From positions 186,001-250,000 of the forward strand of contig NZ_JBGQOG010000005.1 of NCBI RefSeq assembly GCF_052113705.1: a DNA stretch of 64,000 bases, read 5' to 3'. This stretch comes from JBGQOG01 sp052113705. Its GTDB lineage: Bacteria > Pseudomonadota > Alphaproteobacteria > Rhodobacterales > Rhodobacteraceae. How positions within the stretch are numbered: the first letter of the stretch is position 1; every line of letters starts with the position of its first letter. Both the position numbers and the translations under genes were made by a program. Under the pieces are notes generated by a model. The model had not been told where the DNA came from, searched no databases, and worked only from the letters and a program-made list of their open reading frames with translations. Below, piece by piece: positions 16,232 to 25,752 of the stretch.

Positions 16232-19123
16232 TCAGGCCAGCAGCTCGCGCAACAGGCTGATCGGGTGGCGCAGCGTCGCCCCCGCTTGAATCTCTGCCTG
16301 ACAGCGGCAGGAAAAACCTGTGGCGAGCAGCGGCAGATCGCCCGCCTCCATCTGCGCGGCCCAGGATTGCGCAAAGATCCCGGCGCTGGCTTTCGCATTG
16401 CGGGTCTCATGCCCCCAGGTGCCCGCCATGCCGCAACAGCCGGTTTTGGGCCGCTCCAGCGTGACGCCCAGATGCGCAAAGATCGCCGCCCAATCGCCCG
16501 CGCTGTCGGGGCAGAGCGTGGATTCGGTGCAATGGCTGAGCAGACGCGCGCGCAGCGGTGTCCCCGCCGTAGCTCCGATTTTTGTCCCTGTCGTGGCCCG
16601 CGCGGCCATGTGCGTGCGCAGCCATTCCTGCGGCAAGAGCACCGGTGGCCCCTCGCGCCCCAGAGCCTCGGCATAATCATCGCGGTAGCTCAGCACCACC
16701 GCGGGTTCGAGGCCGATCAGCGGCAATCCGGCCGCGTGCAGCCGGTCCAATAGTGCCACCTGCCGCTCGGCGGTGCGACGGTAGGCGGTGAGGCGGCCCA
16801 GCACATGCAGGGGTTTGCCGCTGGGGCGGTAGGGGGCGAGCCAGGGTTGATATCCCAAAGCCCGGATCACGGCGGCAAGGTCAAGCAGCAGATTGGGTTC
16901 AAAGAACCGGGTAAAGGCATCGGGCACCAACACGACATTGCTGGCCGGATCGGGCAGCGCCCCCGCAGGCAACAGGGGCAGGCCCTCGCGCGCGGCGCGC
17001 TGGCGAAAGTTCACGGCGGGCATCTGCGGCAGATGCTGCAGGCCGATCCGGCGGAGGAAGGCCGCGCAGGGGCCGCTGGTGGCCGCGTTGAACAACGGGC
17101 GCAGACGCTCGGCCAGAGGCAAGAGCGGCTCGAGCCAGGCGAGGGCGTGATCGGCCAGCGGGCGGCGGTGGCGGCTGTACCAGCTTTCGAGAAACTTCAC
17201 CCGAAAGCGCGGCACATCCACCTGCACCGGACAGGCCCGCGAACAGGCGCGGCACGACAGGCACCCGTCGAGCGCCGCTTTCACCTCGGCCTCAAACGTC
17301 GGCTCGGCCCGTCCCTCGGGGCCGCCCTGCCGCAGCCATTCGCGCACGAGGCCCGCGCGGCCTTTCGGCGAATGCCGCCGGTCCAGGGTGATCTTATACG
17401 AGGGACACATCACCTCGGCGGCGCTCTGGGCAAAGCAGGCGCCATTGCCATTGCAGGCCAGCGCGGGGGCATAATCCGCGCGGATCGCGGGCGCGATCTG
17501 CCGATCCTGCTGACCCCGGAGCGGCACCCCGTCGATGCGCAACAGTGGCGCGGCATCGGTTGCCGTCACGGGCGCGGCGATCTTGCCCGGGTTCATCTGG
17601 TTGCCGGGATCAAAAGCGGCCTTGATCGCCTGCAGGCTGGGATAGAGCGGCCCGAAAACTTCGGGCACATATTCCGAGCGCATGCCCTTGCCATGCTCGC
17701 CCCAAAGGAGCCCGCCATGCTGCCGCGCGAGGGTTTGCACCTTTTCGGTCACGCGGCGGATCAGCGGCTCTTGCGCATGATCGGTCAGATCAAGCGCGGG
17801 GCGGACGTGCAGCACCCCGGCATCCACATGGCCAAACATGCCATAATCCAGCCCTTCGGCATCCAGAATGGCGCGGAACCCGGCGATAAAGGGCTCCAGC
17901 GCGGCGGGCGGCACCGCGCAATCCTCGACAAAGGGCAGGGGGCGGCGGGTGGTGCCGCTGCGCCCCAAGAGGCCCACGGCCTTCTTGCGCATCTCCCAGA
18001 TGCGGGCGACGGCGGCGCCATCGGCGCGGGCCTGTCCCCGCCGTCCCGGCATCGGTGTGGCAAGGACCGCCTGCAGCCGGGCGATCCGCGCCTCCAGTTC
18101 TGCCGGATCATCGGCGGTGATCTCCACCATGTTCACACCCTGCGCGGTGGCATCGGGGAAACAGGCCGCCACCCCCGCCCAGACCGGATCGGCGCGCGCG
18201 AGGTTGAGCACCCGGCTGTCGATGGTTTCAATCGAGGTGGCCCCGAGTGGTGCCAGCACCTGCCCATCGCGCAGCGCCGATTGGAAATCGTCGTAAAAGA
18301 GCAAGATCACCGTGGCGAGGCGCGGGATCGGCAAGAGGTTCAGCCGCGCCTCGGCGATCAGACCCAGCGTTCCCTCGGCGCCGCAGATCACCGCGCCCGC
18401 ATCGATGCGCCCGTCGGGGCGGCGGATATGCGCCAGATCATAGCCGGTGAGGCTGCGGTTCATCTTCGGGAAACGCTCGGCGATCAATGCGGCCTGATCG
18501 GTGGCGATCCCTGCCAGAAGCCGCAAAATCTCGCCCGCGCGGCCCGGATGCTTGGCCAGCGTTTCCGGGTCCTGCGGCCCGGTGTCCAGCACCTCGCCCC
18601 CCGCCATGACCAGCGTCAGGTTCAGCACATGGTCCGAGGTTTTGCCATAGGCACAGGACCCCTGACCGCAGGCATCGGTCGAGATCATGCCGCCGATGGT
18701 CGCGCGCGACGATGTGGAGAGTTCGGGCGCAAAGAACAGCCCATGCGGCGCAAGGGCGGTGTTGAGCTGATCCTTGATCACCCCCGGTTCAACCCGCACC
18801 CAACGCTCAGTCGCGTTGATTTCCAGAATGCCGGTCATGTGGCGGGCGCAATCGACCACGAGGCCATGGCCCAGCGACTGGCCATTGGTGCCGGTGCCGC
18901 CGCCGCGTGGGCGGATCACCACCCCGGCAAATTCGGGCCGCGCCAACAGCTCTGCGATCAGGCGCAGATCCCCGGCATGGCGCGGATGGGCCACCGCCTC
19001 CGGCGTCACCTGATAGATGGAATTGTCGGTGGCCAGCACCAGCCGGTCCGAGGCGCGCGCGCTCAGATCACCGGCAAAGCCCGCCTGCCGCAGGGCGGCG
19101 AGGAAATCCGCGTAAAGGTCCAT
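16232..19123 (-). CDS. FAD-linked oxidase with C-terminal Fe-S domain (D-2-hydroxyacid dehydrogenase, YdiJ/D-2-HGDH type)
   Basis: 963 residues from the ATG at 19123. N-terminal VAO/PCMH FAD domain with the pyrophosphate loop RPRGGGTGTNGQSLG near residue 87, then a FAD-oxidase C domain. The C-terminal third is GlpC-like: a cluster ligand motif CLSCRACSRACP near residue 620 and one CCG motif (TGCCGMAGTWGHE) near residue 900. This architecture is that of YdiJ, a flavin dehydrogenase of D-2-hydroxyacids such as D-2-hydroxyglutarate or D-lactate that passes electrons to quinone. Stop codons of this gene and the LysR gene abut. The substrate may be a D-hydroxyacid from D-amino acid breakdown. Confidence 0.88.
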   Translation of the reverse strand: MDLYADFLAALRQAGFAGDLSARASDRLVLATDNSIYQVTPEAVAHPRHAGDLRLIAELLARPEFAGVVIRPRGGGTGTNGQSLGHGLVVDCARHMTGILEINATERWVRVEPGVIKDQLNTALAPHGLFFAPELSTSSRATIGGMISTDACGQGSCAYGKTSDHVLNLTLVMAGGEVLDTGPQDPETLAKHPGRAGEILRLLAGIATDQAALIAERFPKMNRSLTGYDLAHIRRPDGRIDAGAVICGAEGTLGLIAEARLNLLPIPRLATVILLFYDDFQSALRDGQVLAPLGATSIETIDSRVLNLARADPVWAGVAACFPDATAQGVNMVEITADDPAELEARIARLQAVLATPMPGRRGQARADGAAVARIWEMRKKAVGLLGRSGTTRRPLPFVEDCAVPPAALEPFIAGFRAILDAEGLDYGMFGHVDAGVLHVRPALDLTDHAQEPLIRRVTEKVQTLARQHGGLLWGEHGKGMRSEYVPEVFGPLYPSLQAIKAAFDPGNQMNPGKIAAPVTATDAAPLLRIDGVPLRGQQDRQIAPAIRADYAPALACNGNGACFAQSAAEVMCPSYKITLDRRHSPKGRAGLVREWLRQGGPEGRAEPTFEAEVKAALDGCLSCRACSRACPVQVDVPRFRVKFLESWYSRHRRPLADHALAWLEPLLPLAERLRPLFNAATSGPCAAFLRRIGLQHLPQMPAVNFRQRAAREGLPLLPAGALPDPASNVVLVPDAFTRFFEPNLLLDLAAVIRALGYQPWLAPYRPSGKPLHVLGRLTAYRRTAERQVALLDRLHAAGLPLIGLEPAVVLSYRDDYAEALGREGPPVLLPQEWLRTHMAARATTGTKIGATAGTPLRARLLSHCTESTLCPDSAGDWAAIFAHLGVTLERPKTGCCGMAGTWGHETRNAKASAGIFAQSWAAQMEAGDLPLLATGFSCRCQAEIQAGATLRHPISLLRELLA

Positions 19124-19182
19124 GATCCGCCTTTGATCGGGGGCTTCCGGCTGTGTGCCGGAAGCCCGGGGTGACCCGAGGA

Positions 19183-19995
19183 TCAGGCCGCAAACCGCTT
19201 GGACACATGGTCGCGGATAAAGCCCGCGCCGATGCTGACCAGCCGCGCGGTCAACGCCGCCCCGGTCTCGGCCGAGCAATAGACCGGATCGCCGCCCCAG
19301 ACGCCATGAGGCGCGGTTTCCAGCGCCTCGATCGGGGCCTGCAGGCGGGCACCGGCATATTTCAGCGCGGCAAAGCCCGCCACCTCAACCCCCATCGCGG
19401 TCTGGCCTTTCGGCGGCGCTTTCGCCAGATCCATGCGCAGGATCTCGGGGTAGTAATGCAGCCCGACCGAGGTCAAGGGATCGCCGCCATGGCCCGAGGA
19501 TTTCGCCGCAGCCTCAGCCCCGAGGATGTCTTTCAGCAATTCATAGCTGATTTGCCACAGATACATCGAGGCGACGAACATGCCGTTTGTCTGCCGCCAT
19601 TTCAGCGAGACATCGTTGATCGCGGTGACATTGCCGCCATGGCCGTTGATCACCAGCACCTTGGTCAGCCCATGCCGCGCGAGGCAGGCGAACATGTCGT
19701 CAAGCACCGCCACCAGCGTCGATTGCGACAGTGCGATACCGCCATGCGACGAGCCGAAGTAATCGGCACCGCCAAAGGGGATCACCGGGGCGATGAAAGT
19801 GGGAATACCGTCGGCCCGCGCAGCGCGCGCAATGTCCAGCGCCACCGCTTCGGCGGCAAGATAATCGCCCATCGGCGCGTGCGTGCCCTGATCTTCGAGC
19901 GAGCCCATCGGCAAGAGGATCACCGCATCCTCGTTCAAAAATTGCCGGGCTTCCTCGCTGGTCAATTCAGCGATCTTGATTTTATCGGTCAGCAT
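19183..19995 (-). CDS. Creatininase family protein
   Basis: 270 residues. Creatininase-fold amidohydrolases carry a GSxEQHGPHLPLGTD motif whose Glu, His and Asp bind two metals, and a later NGHGGN. Here the first reads GSLEDQGTHAPMGDY near residue 32, so the usual metal His is Gln and the Asp is shifted by one, while VINGHGGNVTAIND is intact near residue 125. A divergent amidohydrolase is therefore expected rather than creatininase itself. RBS AAGGA precedes the ATG at 19995. It lies just downstream of the dipeptide importer ATPase gene by 11 bp and is likely cotranscribed, so it may open a cyclic amide taken up by that importer. Confidence 0.8.
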   Translation of the reverse strand: MLTDKIKIAELTSEEARQFLNEDAVILLPMGSLEDQGTHAPMGDYLAAEAVALDIARAARADGIPTFIAPVIPFGGADYFGSSHGGIALSQSTLVAVLDDMFACLARHGLTKVLVINGHGGNVTAINDVSLKWRQTNGMFVASMYLWQISYELLKDILGAEAAAKSSGHGGDPLTSVGLHYYPEILRMDLAKAPPKGQTAMGVEVAGFAALKYAGARLQAPIEALETAPHGVWGGDPVYCSAETGAALTARLVSIGAGFIRDHVSKRFAA

Positions 19996-20006
19996 GTGTG
20001 ATTTCC

Positions 20007-20975
20007 TTACAGAATGTCGTCTCGGAGGCAGGCGGTTTGATGGCCGGCGCCCACCGTCCGCAGGGGCGGAACGCTTTGGGCGCAGGCGTCCTGCGCATAG
20101 GGGCAGCGGCTGCGGAACACACAGCCGGAGGGCGGAGAGAGCGGCGAGGGGATCTCGCCGGTCAGGCGGATGCGGCGGCCATCGTGATGCAGGCTGGGTT
20201 CAGCCGAGATCAGGGCCGCGGTATAGGGGTGTTTCGGCGCGAAATGGATCTCATCGGCGGGGCCGACCTCCATCACCCGCCCGAGGTAAAGCACCATCAC
20301 CCGGTCAGAAATATAGCGCACGACCGAGAGGTCATGGCTGATGAACAACAGCGAAATCCCGGTCTTGGCGCGCAGATCGGCCAGAAGGTTCAGCACCTGC
20401 GCCTGGATCGAGACATCGAGCGCCGAGACCGCCTCATCACAGACGATGAAACGCGGCTCTACCGCCAGCGCGCGGGCAATGCCGATCCGCTGCCGCTGGC
20501 CGCCGGAAAATTCATGCGGGAGGCGGTCGAGAAAGCTGGGGTTCAGCCCGACCAGCCCCATCAGTTCGCGCAAACGCCCCTCTCGCGCGGGGCCCAGATG
20601 CAGCTGATGGGTGTCCAGCGCCTCCGCCAGCACCGCGCGAATGGATTTGCGCGGATCGAGGCTGGCATAGGGGTCCTGAAAGATGATCTGCATCTCTTTG
20701 CGCAGCGCACGGAGCGCCTCGGGGGCGAGGGTGTTCAGATCCTGCCCGTCAAAGCGCATCGCGCCGCTTTGCGAGGGGATCAACCGCAGCACCGCCTTGC
20801 CGATCGTGCTTTTGCCCGAGCCACTTTCACCGACCAGCCCCAGCACTTCGCCGGGCTGCACGGTCAGGCTGACATCGCGCAGAACCTGCATCATCTTCTT
20901 GCCGAAGATGCCACTGCGGCCAACGGGATAGCTTTTGTTCAAGTCGTGGATTTCCAGCAGCGGTGTCTGGCTCAT
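20007..20975 (-). CDS. Dipeptide/oligopeptide ABC transporter ATP-binding protein, DppF type
   Basis: 322 residues from the ATG at 20975. Walker A VGESGSGKST, signature FSGGQRQRIGIARAL, Walker B FIVCDEAVSALD (DEA rather than DEP), and switch His in LFISHDLSVV. The C-terminal oligopeptide-HPY extension with its Cys cluster is present (CVFRSRCPYAQDAC, then CLRDD). Its start overlaps the stop of the fused permease-ATPase gene (ATGA, 20972-20975). It is the second ATPase subunit of the importer. Confidence 0.88.
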   Translation of the reverse strand: MSQTPLLEIHDLNKSYPVGRSGIFGKKMMQVLRDVSLTVQPGEVLGLVGESGSGKSTIGKAVLRLIPSQSGAMRFDGQDLNTLAPEALRALRKEMQIIFQDPYASLDPRKSIRAVLAEALDTHQLHLGPAREGRLRELMGLVGLNPSFLDRLPHEFSGGQRQRIGIARALAVEPRFIVCDEAVSALDVSIQAQVLNLLADLRAKTGISLLFISHDLSVVRYISDRVMVLYLGRVMEVGPADEIHFAPKHPYTAALISAEPSLHHDGRRIRLTGEIPSPLSPPSGCVFRSRCPYAQDACAQSVPPLRTVGAGHQTACLRDDIL

Positions 20976-22897
20976 GCGGCATCCTCCGCGGCTTGGGGCA
21001 GGGCGGGCGCTTCGGGGGCGCGCAGGCAGCGCACCGATCTTGTGCCATCGCTGTGGGGGAAGAGGGCTGGTTCCGTCTCGGCGCAGGCGGCAAGGGCCAT
21101 CGGGCAACGGTCGCGGAAAGCGCAGCCCGAGGGGCGGGCGTCGGGCAAGGGCGGCGTGCCGGAAATCGCGGGCAGCCGGTCGCCGCGGGTGGAATGCAGC
21201 CCCTCATGCGAGGAGGGCATGCTGTCCAGCAGCGCGCGGGTATAGGGGTGATGCGGATCGCGCAAAACCTCGGACGCGGGGCCTTCCTCGACCACCTGGC
21301 CCGAATACATCACTGCCACACGGTCGGCGATATCGGCGACAATGCCAAGGTTATGGCTGATGAACAACAGGCTGAGCCCCTGCGCCTGATCCTGCCGAAG
21401 ACTTTGCAGCAGTTCGATAATCTCGGCCTGAATTGTCACGTCGAGCGCGGTTGTCGGCTCATCCGCGATCAAGAGGCGCGGCGCGCAGGTCAGCGCCATG
21501 GCGATCATCACCCGCTGCCGCATCCCGCCCGACATTTCATGCGGATAGCCGTCAAAGCGCCGCGCGGCCTCGTTGATCCCCACCCGTTCCAAGAGCGCAA
21601 TCGCGCGGGTGCGGGCGGCGGCCGCCGACATCGGCTCATGCGCCAGCAAAGCCTCGACCATCTGCGCGCCGACCTTGTGGATCGGGTTCAGCGCGGTCAT
21701 CGGCTCCTGAAAGATCATCGCCACATCATTGCCGCGGATATCCTCCAGCGCGCGGGGGCTCTGGGTGCCGAGGTCGATCATCTCGCCCGATTTGCGCCGC
21801 AGCCGCAAGGTGCCGCCCGCCTGCCGGATGCCGCCCGGCAACAGCCCCATCAGCGCCAGCGAGGACAGCGATTTGCCGGATCCGCTCTCGCCCACCAGCG
21901 CCGTGCATTGATTGGCGCGCAGGGTCAGCGAGAGGTCATTGATCAGGGTGATCGGGCTGCCGGGGCGCGGCACTTCCAGTTTCAGATTGTGGATGGCGGC
22001 GACCACATCCCCGGCCTCCTCGGCGGGGCGTTCGGCCAGCGACAGCGGGCGCGACGTCTCATCCTTGCCGCGTGCCGAGGCGCCTTTGGGATCAAGCGTG
22101 TCGCGCAGCCGGTCGCAGAAGAAATTGATCGCATAGATGGTCAGCACGAGGGCGGCGCAGGGGATGATGATCCCCAAAGGGTCCTGGTTCATGAACTGGC
22201 GCGCGCCGCGGATCATCTGGCCCCAGGAGGGGGCCGGGGGCACAACGCCAAGGCCGAGGAACGACAGCCCGCTTTCAATGGTGATCGCGGCAGCGGCGGT
22301 CAGCGAATATTGCACCGAGACGGGGCCCGCGATGTTGGGCAGCACGGTGCGCAAGACGATGCGCCAGGAGGAGGTGCCAAGCGCGCGGGAGGCTTCAACG
22401 AAATCGAGGGCGGAGACGCGCAGGGCCTCGGAAAAGGCGATACGGGCGAAGCTGGGGAAATAGAGCACCGAGAGCACGGCGACCAGCGTGCCTGCGCCGG
22501 GGCCAAAGAGGGTGACCACCAGCAGCGCCAGCAGAATGGGCGGGAAACACAGCACCACATCGGCCAGCCGCGTCGTCATAAACTCAAACGGGCCGCGGAA
22601 ATAGGCACCGATCAGGCCAAAGAGCGTGCCGACGATACAGGCGATCGAGGTGGCGACAAAGGCCACCGTCAGCGAGACCTGGCCGCCGTACAGCACGCGC
22701 GCCAGACGGTCGCGGCCAAATTCATCCTGCCCCAGCCAGTGGCTCAGGCTCGGGGCGGCCAGACGGTCGCGCACGGCGATCTTGACGGGGTCTGCGCCGG
22801 TGATCAGCGGTGCGGCAAAGGGGATCAGGATCAGCGCCGCCAGAAGCAGGCTGGGCAGGATCATCCGTTTGGGAAAGCGTTTGGGAAGCAATGTCAT
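20972..22897 (-). CDS. Fused DppC-type permease and DppD-type ATPase
   Basis: 641 residues joining two normally separate subunits. Residues 1-270 are a DppC-type permease with an N-terminal OppC segment, six hydrophobic stretches and an EAA loop at 168-188 (EASRALGTSSWRIVLRTVLP). Residues 271-297 are a charged linker. Residues 298-641 are a DppD-type ATPase with Walker A VGESGSGKS (335-343), signature MSGGMRQRVMIAMAL, Walker B LLIADEPTTALD and the HPY tail. No frameshift is needed; the reading frame is continuous. ATGA overlaps tie it to the DppB-type gene upstream and the DppF-type gene downstream. Similar fusions are known in peptide/nickel importers. Confidence 0.9.
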   Translation of the reverse strand: MTLLPKRFPKRMILPSLLLAALILIPFAAPLITGADPVKIAVRDRLAAPSLSHWLGQDEFGRDRLARVLYGGQVSLTVAFVATSIACIVGTLFGLIGAYFRGPFEFMTTRLADVVLCFPPILLALLVVTLFGPGAGTLVAVLSVLYFPSFARIAFSEALRVSALDFVEASRALGTSSWRIVLRTVLPNIAGPVSVQYSLTAAAAITIESGLSFLGLGVVPPAPSWGQMIRGARQFMNQDPLGIIIPCAALVLTIYAINFFCDRLRDTLDPKGASARGKDETSRPLSLAERPAEEAGDVVAAIHNLKLEVPRPGSPITLINDLSLTLRANQCTALVGESGSGKSLSSLALMGLLPGGIRQAGGTLRLRRKSGEMIDLGTQSPRALEDIRGNDVAMIFQEPMTALNPIHKVGAQMVEALLAHEPMSAAAARTRAIALLERVGINEAARRFDGYPHEMSGGMRQRVMIAMALTCAPRLLIADEPTTALDVTIQAEIIELLQSLRQDQAQGLSLLFISHNLGIVADIADRVAVMYSGQVVEEGPASEVLRDPHHPYTRALLDSMPSSHEGLHSTRGDRLPAISGTPPLPDARPSGCAFRDRCPMALAACAETEPALFPHSDGTRSVRCLRAPEAPALPQAAEDAA

Positions 22898-23847
22898 TTC
22901 AGGCGGATCCTCGGGTCCAAGAGCGAGGACAGGATGTCGATCACCAGATTGATGCCGATGAACAGGGCGGCGACGGTCAGGATGATGGCGCGCACGGTGG
23001 GATAGTCGCGCTGCTCGACCGCGGTGACCAGAAGGCCGCTGAGGCCGGGCCAGTTGTAGACGAATTCGACCAGCACGGTGGAGCCGAGCAGGATGCCAAG
23101 CTGCAGCCCGACGACGGTGATCACCGGCCCCATCGCATTGCGCAGGATATGGCGGCGCACCACCAGCCTGCGGCGCAGCCCCTTGGCGGTGGCGGTGCGC
23201 ACCCAGTCATGGCCGCGCATCTCGAGCACGCTCGCCCGGGTCATCCGAAAGACGATGGTTGCCAGATGCAGCCCCACTGTCAGCGCGGGCAGCACCAGCA
23301 TTTGCAGATGCTGGCCCGGGTTGCTGGCAAAGGAGACATAGCCCCCCGCCGGCAACCAGCCGAGCGTTTGCGCGAAGAAATAGATGAAGAGCGTGCCGAT
23401 CACAAAACCCGGCACCGAGGTCAGCAGCGCGTTGAGGCCGGAGGCGGCAATGTCAAACCGCCCGCCCGCCCGCAGCCCCGCCGCCGTGCCCGCCGGGATC
23501 GCCAAGGTCAGCGCCAGAACAGCGCCGACGATGATGATTTCCAGCGTGCGTGGCAGCCGCAGTGCGATGGCGGCCGAGATCGAGCCGTCATCGACGATGG
23601 AGCGGCCGAAATCGAACGCCAGACTGTTGCGCAGGAAATCCGCATATTGCACCCAGACCGGCTGATCGAGGCCCATTTCGGCGCGCAGATTGGCAATGGC
23701 TTCCGGCGTCGCCGAGCCGCCGCCGGTGGACAGCAGGAGTTCCGCCGGATCGCCCGGCACGATCATCAACAGCGAGAAGATGATCGTGCCGACAACCAGC
23801 AGCATGGCAGCCGCCGCCACCACCCGACGCATCAGAAAAGCCAGCAT
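22894..23847 (-). CDS. Dipeptide ABC transporter permease, DppB type
   Basis: 317-residue permease. It starts with the family N-terminus MLAFLMRRVVAAAAMLLVVG and has about six hydrophobic segments; the EAA-type loop reads RTATAKGLRRRLVVRRHILRN near residue 210. A good RBS (TAAGGAG) lies 6 bp before the ATG at 23847. Pairs with the permease half of the fused protein to form the channel. The gene follows the solute-binding protein by 24 bp in one operon. Confidence 0.9.
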   Translation of the reverse strand: MLAFLMRRVVAAAAMLLVVGTIIFSLLMIVPGDPAELLLSTGGGSATPEAIANLRAEMGLDQPVWVQYADFLRNSLAFDFGRSIVDDGSISAAIALRLPRTLEIIIVGAVLALTLAIPAGTAAGLRAGGRFDIAASGLNALLTSVPGFVIGTLFIYFFAQTLGWLPAGGYVSFASNPGQHLQMLVLPALTVGLHLATIVFRMTRASVLEMRGHDWVRTATAKGLRRRLVVRRHILRNAMGPVITVVGLQLGILLGSTVLVEFVYNWPGLSGLLVTAVEQRDYPTVRAIILTVAALFIGINLVIDILSSLLDPRIRLK

Positions 23848-23871
23848 GCGGAACTCCTTACCCCAGTATCG

Positions 23872-25419
23872 TCAGCCCAGTTTCGTCTCGTCCAGCGCAT
23901 AGGCCGAGGAGCCGCTGAGGAAGCCCGGAAGCTCCTCGAACCCGGTGACGGTTTTCTTCATCGCATAGGCCTGAATGCGCCAGTTGAGCGGCACCTGCGG
24001 CACTTCTTCGTAATAGGCGACGACGAGGTCCTGATAGATCGCCTTGCGCTTCTCGGGGTCCACCTCGGCGCGGCCCTGTTCCAGAAGGCCATCGATCCGC
24101 GTACTCTTGAAGCCGAAGGATTGCAGATAGGATGGGTTGCCGGAATAGAGCAGCGACCAGAGCGCATCGGGGTCGTTGTAATTGCCCGAGGTGCCATGCA
24201 CCGCGATGTCATATTTGCCCTCCTTGCCGGCGGTGACGCGGGTGCCCCAATCGGGCAGATCCAGCGTCGCATTGATGCCGATCATCGAGAGATAGGCCTG
24301 CACAACAGAGGCGGTGTCCTGGTGCATCCCATAGGTCGCGGTGGCCAGCAGGCGGCAGTCAAAGCCGTTCGGATAGCCCGCTTCGGCGAGCAAAGCCTTG
24401 GCCTTCTCGATGTCAAAGCTCCATTCATGCGCCGGATCCGCGAGGTCAAACGGCGAGCCCTGCGGGTTCGGCAGGCCGTACAGCGGCACGCCACGCCCGG
24501 CAAAGGCGCCATCGACGACATCCTGACGCTCGATCGCATAGCCCACCGCCTGCCGCACCTTGGCATTGGCAAAGGGGCCCTCGGTGACGTTGAACAAGAG
24601 GAACATGAACGGCCCCAACGTGCTCTTCATCTGCAGGCTGTCCGATGCCTCGACCGCGTCAAACTGCGTCCAGGGCAGATATTCGATCAGATCGACATCG
24701 CCCGCCTCCAGCGCCGCATAGCGCAGGTTTTCATCGGCATAGGCGATGAAGCGGATGCCATCCACATTCGGCTGATCCGACATGTAATAATCCGGGAAGC
24801 GTTCCAGCTCGATATAAACGCCTTTTTCGCTGCCCTTCATCGTGAAGGGACCGGCGCCGATCACCGCATCTTCGGTGCTTTTCGCCGAGATCACCGGGCA
24901 ACAATAGCTGGCCATCAGATCGAGGAAAATCGCGCTCGGGCTGTTCAGGGTGATCTGTACGGTTTTATCGTCGACAGCGGTGACATCGGTGATGATCGTC
25001 AGGTCGCTTTTCAGATAGGCGGTCGAGCCTTCCTTGGTGATTTCGCCCAAAGAATAGATTACATCGGCGGCGGTCACCGGGCTGCCGTCATGGAAGACCG
25101 CGTTGGCGCGGATCTTGAAGACGGCGGTTTGCGGATCGCTCCATTCCACGCTTTCCGCCACTTCCGGCAAGAGCTTGCCCGAGGCGTCATAGCCCATCAG
25201 CCCGCGGTACATCATCAGCTTGACGGTGTTGGCCGCCCCCCCGGTGTTGTCAAAGGGCTTGATCGTCGGCGGGAAGGTGGAGAGGCCGAATTTCAGCACG
25301 GATCCGGCCGATTGCGCGCGCAGGCCCTGCGGCAATGCGAGGGCTGCAACACCCGCACCCAGGCTGAGCAGAACGGCGCGGCGGGTGGCGGTGGGACCCA
25401 TCATGGAAGAGCGTTTCAT
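23872..25419 (-). CDS. Peptide/opine-type ABC solute-binding protein (SBP family 5), Tat-exported
   Basis: 515 residues from the ATG at 25419. The first 36 residues hold a Tat-like signal (TRRAVLLSLGAGVAALALP, then LRAQ as cleavage site). The mature protein shows SBP_bac_5 features: PEVAESVEW, FKIRANAVFHDGSPVTAADVIYSL and an NVTEGPFANAKVRQAVGYAI block. Such proteins bind peptides, nickel, opines or D-amino-acid compounds in the periplasm. The neighbouring D-aminopeptidase suggests a D-residue-containing peptide or amide as ligand. A long 5' extension of the frame exists, but it covers the promoter region. Confidence 0.88.
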   Translation of the reverse strand: MKRSSMMGPTATRRAVLLSLGAGVAALALPQGLRAQSAGSVLKFGLSTFPPTIKPFDNTGGAANTVKLMMYRGLMGYDASGKLLPEVAESVEWSDPQTAVFKIRANAVFHDGSPVTAADVIYSLGEITKEGSTAYLKSDLTIITDVTAVDDKTVQITLNSPSAIFLDLMASYCCPVISAKSTEDAVIGAGPFTMKGSEKGVYIELERFPDYYMSDQPNVDGIRFIAYADENLRYAALEAGDVDLIEYLPWTQFDAVEASDSLQMKSTLGPFMFLLFNVTEGPFANAKVRQAVGYAIERQDVVDGAFAGRGVPLYGLPNPQGSPFDLADPAHEWSFDIEKAKALLAEAGYPNGFDCRLLATATYGMHQDTASVVQAYLSMIGINATLDLPDWGTRVTAGKEGKYDIAVHGTSGNYNDPDALWSLLYSGNPSYLQSFGFKSTRIDGLLEQGRAEVDPEKRKAIYQDLVVAYYEEVPQVPLNWRIQAYAMKKTVTGFEELPGFLSGSSAYALDETKLG

Positions 25420-25498
25420 GGTTACCTCGGAGCTGTTGGAGGGGATGCGGGCTTGTGCCTCGTCTTGGGGTGGATCGAACGCCGGGGGGGCGGGTGCT

Positions 25499-25517
25499 GT
25501 CCAATCGAAAAAACTTT
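25499..25517 (-). repeat. Left arm of 19 bp inverted repeat
   Basis: GTCCAATCGAAAAAACTTT, perfect inverse of 25753-25771; on the minus strand AAAGTTTTTTCGATTGGAC, ending 79 bp before the solute-binding protein start. Probable regulator site or promoter element. Confidence 0.8.
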
Positions 25518-25752
25518 TATGACGGATAGATTTCTTTTCCTTGGCACCTCTGTGACAGGTGGCGAATTTCCGAACCGTGATGTTTGTATATTGATTTTCA
25601 ATGGAAAAGCCCAGTCTGCAAGTGATCGGCCCGAGCAAATTCGCGGTGCGCGGGGGCGTTGAGGCCGCGGATCCAAACCGTCACCGGCCGGGTTTTTGCC
25701 GCGCAATCAGGCATCGTGCGCATGCCACGATCAAAATTATCGAAGTCCGATC

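Noticed and set aside
16805..19174. 789-codon + strand frame opposite the FAD/Fe-S dehydrogenase
   Set aside because: Arg/His/Gly-rich with no domain signs, and fully covered by a recognised gene on the other strand.
22810..25662. Very long + strand open frame (about 950 codons) opposite the peptide importer genes
   Set aside because: It lies antisense to well-recognised permease and binding-protein genes and translates to a His/Arg/Gln-rich product with no motif. Frames mirrored by GC-rich codon usage explain it.
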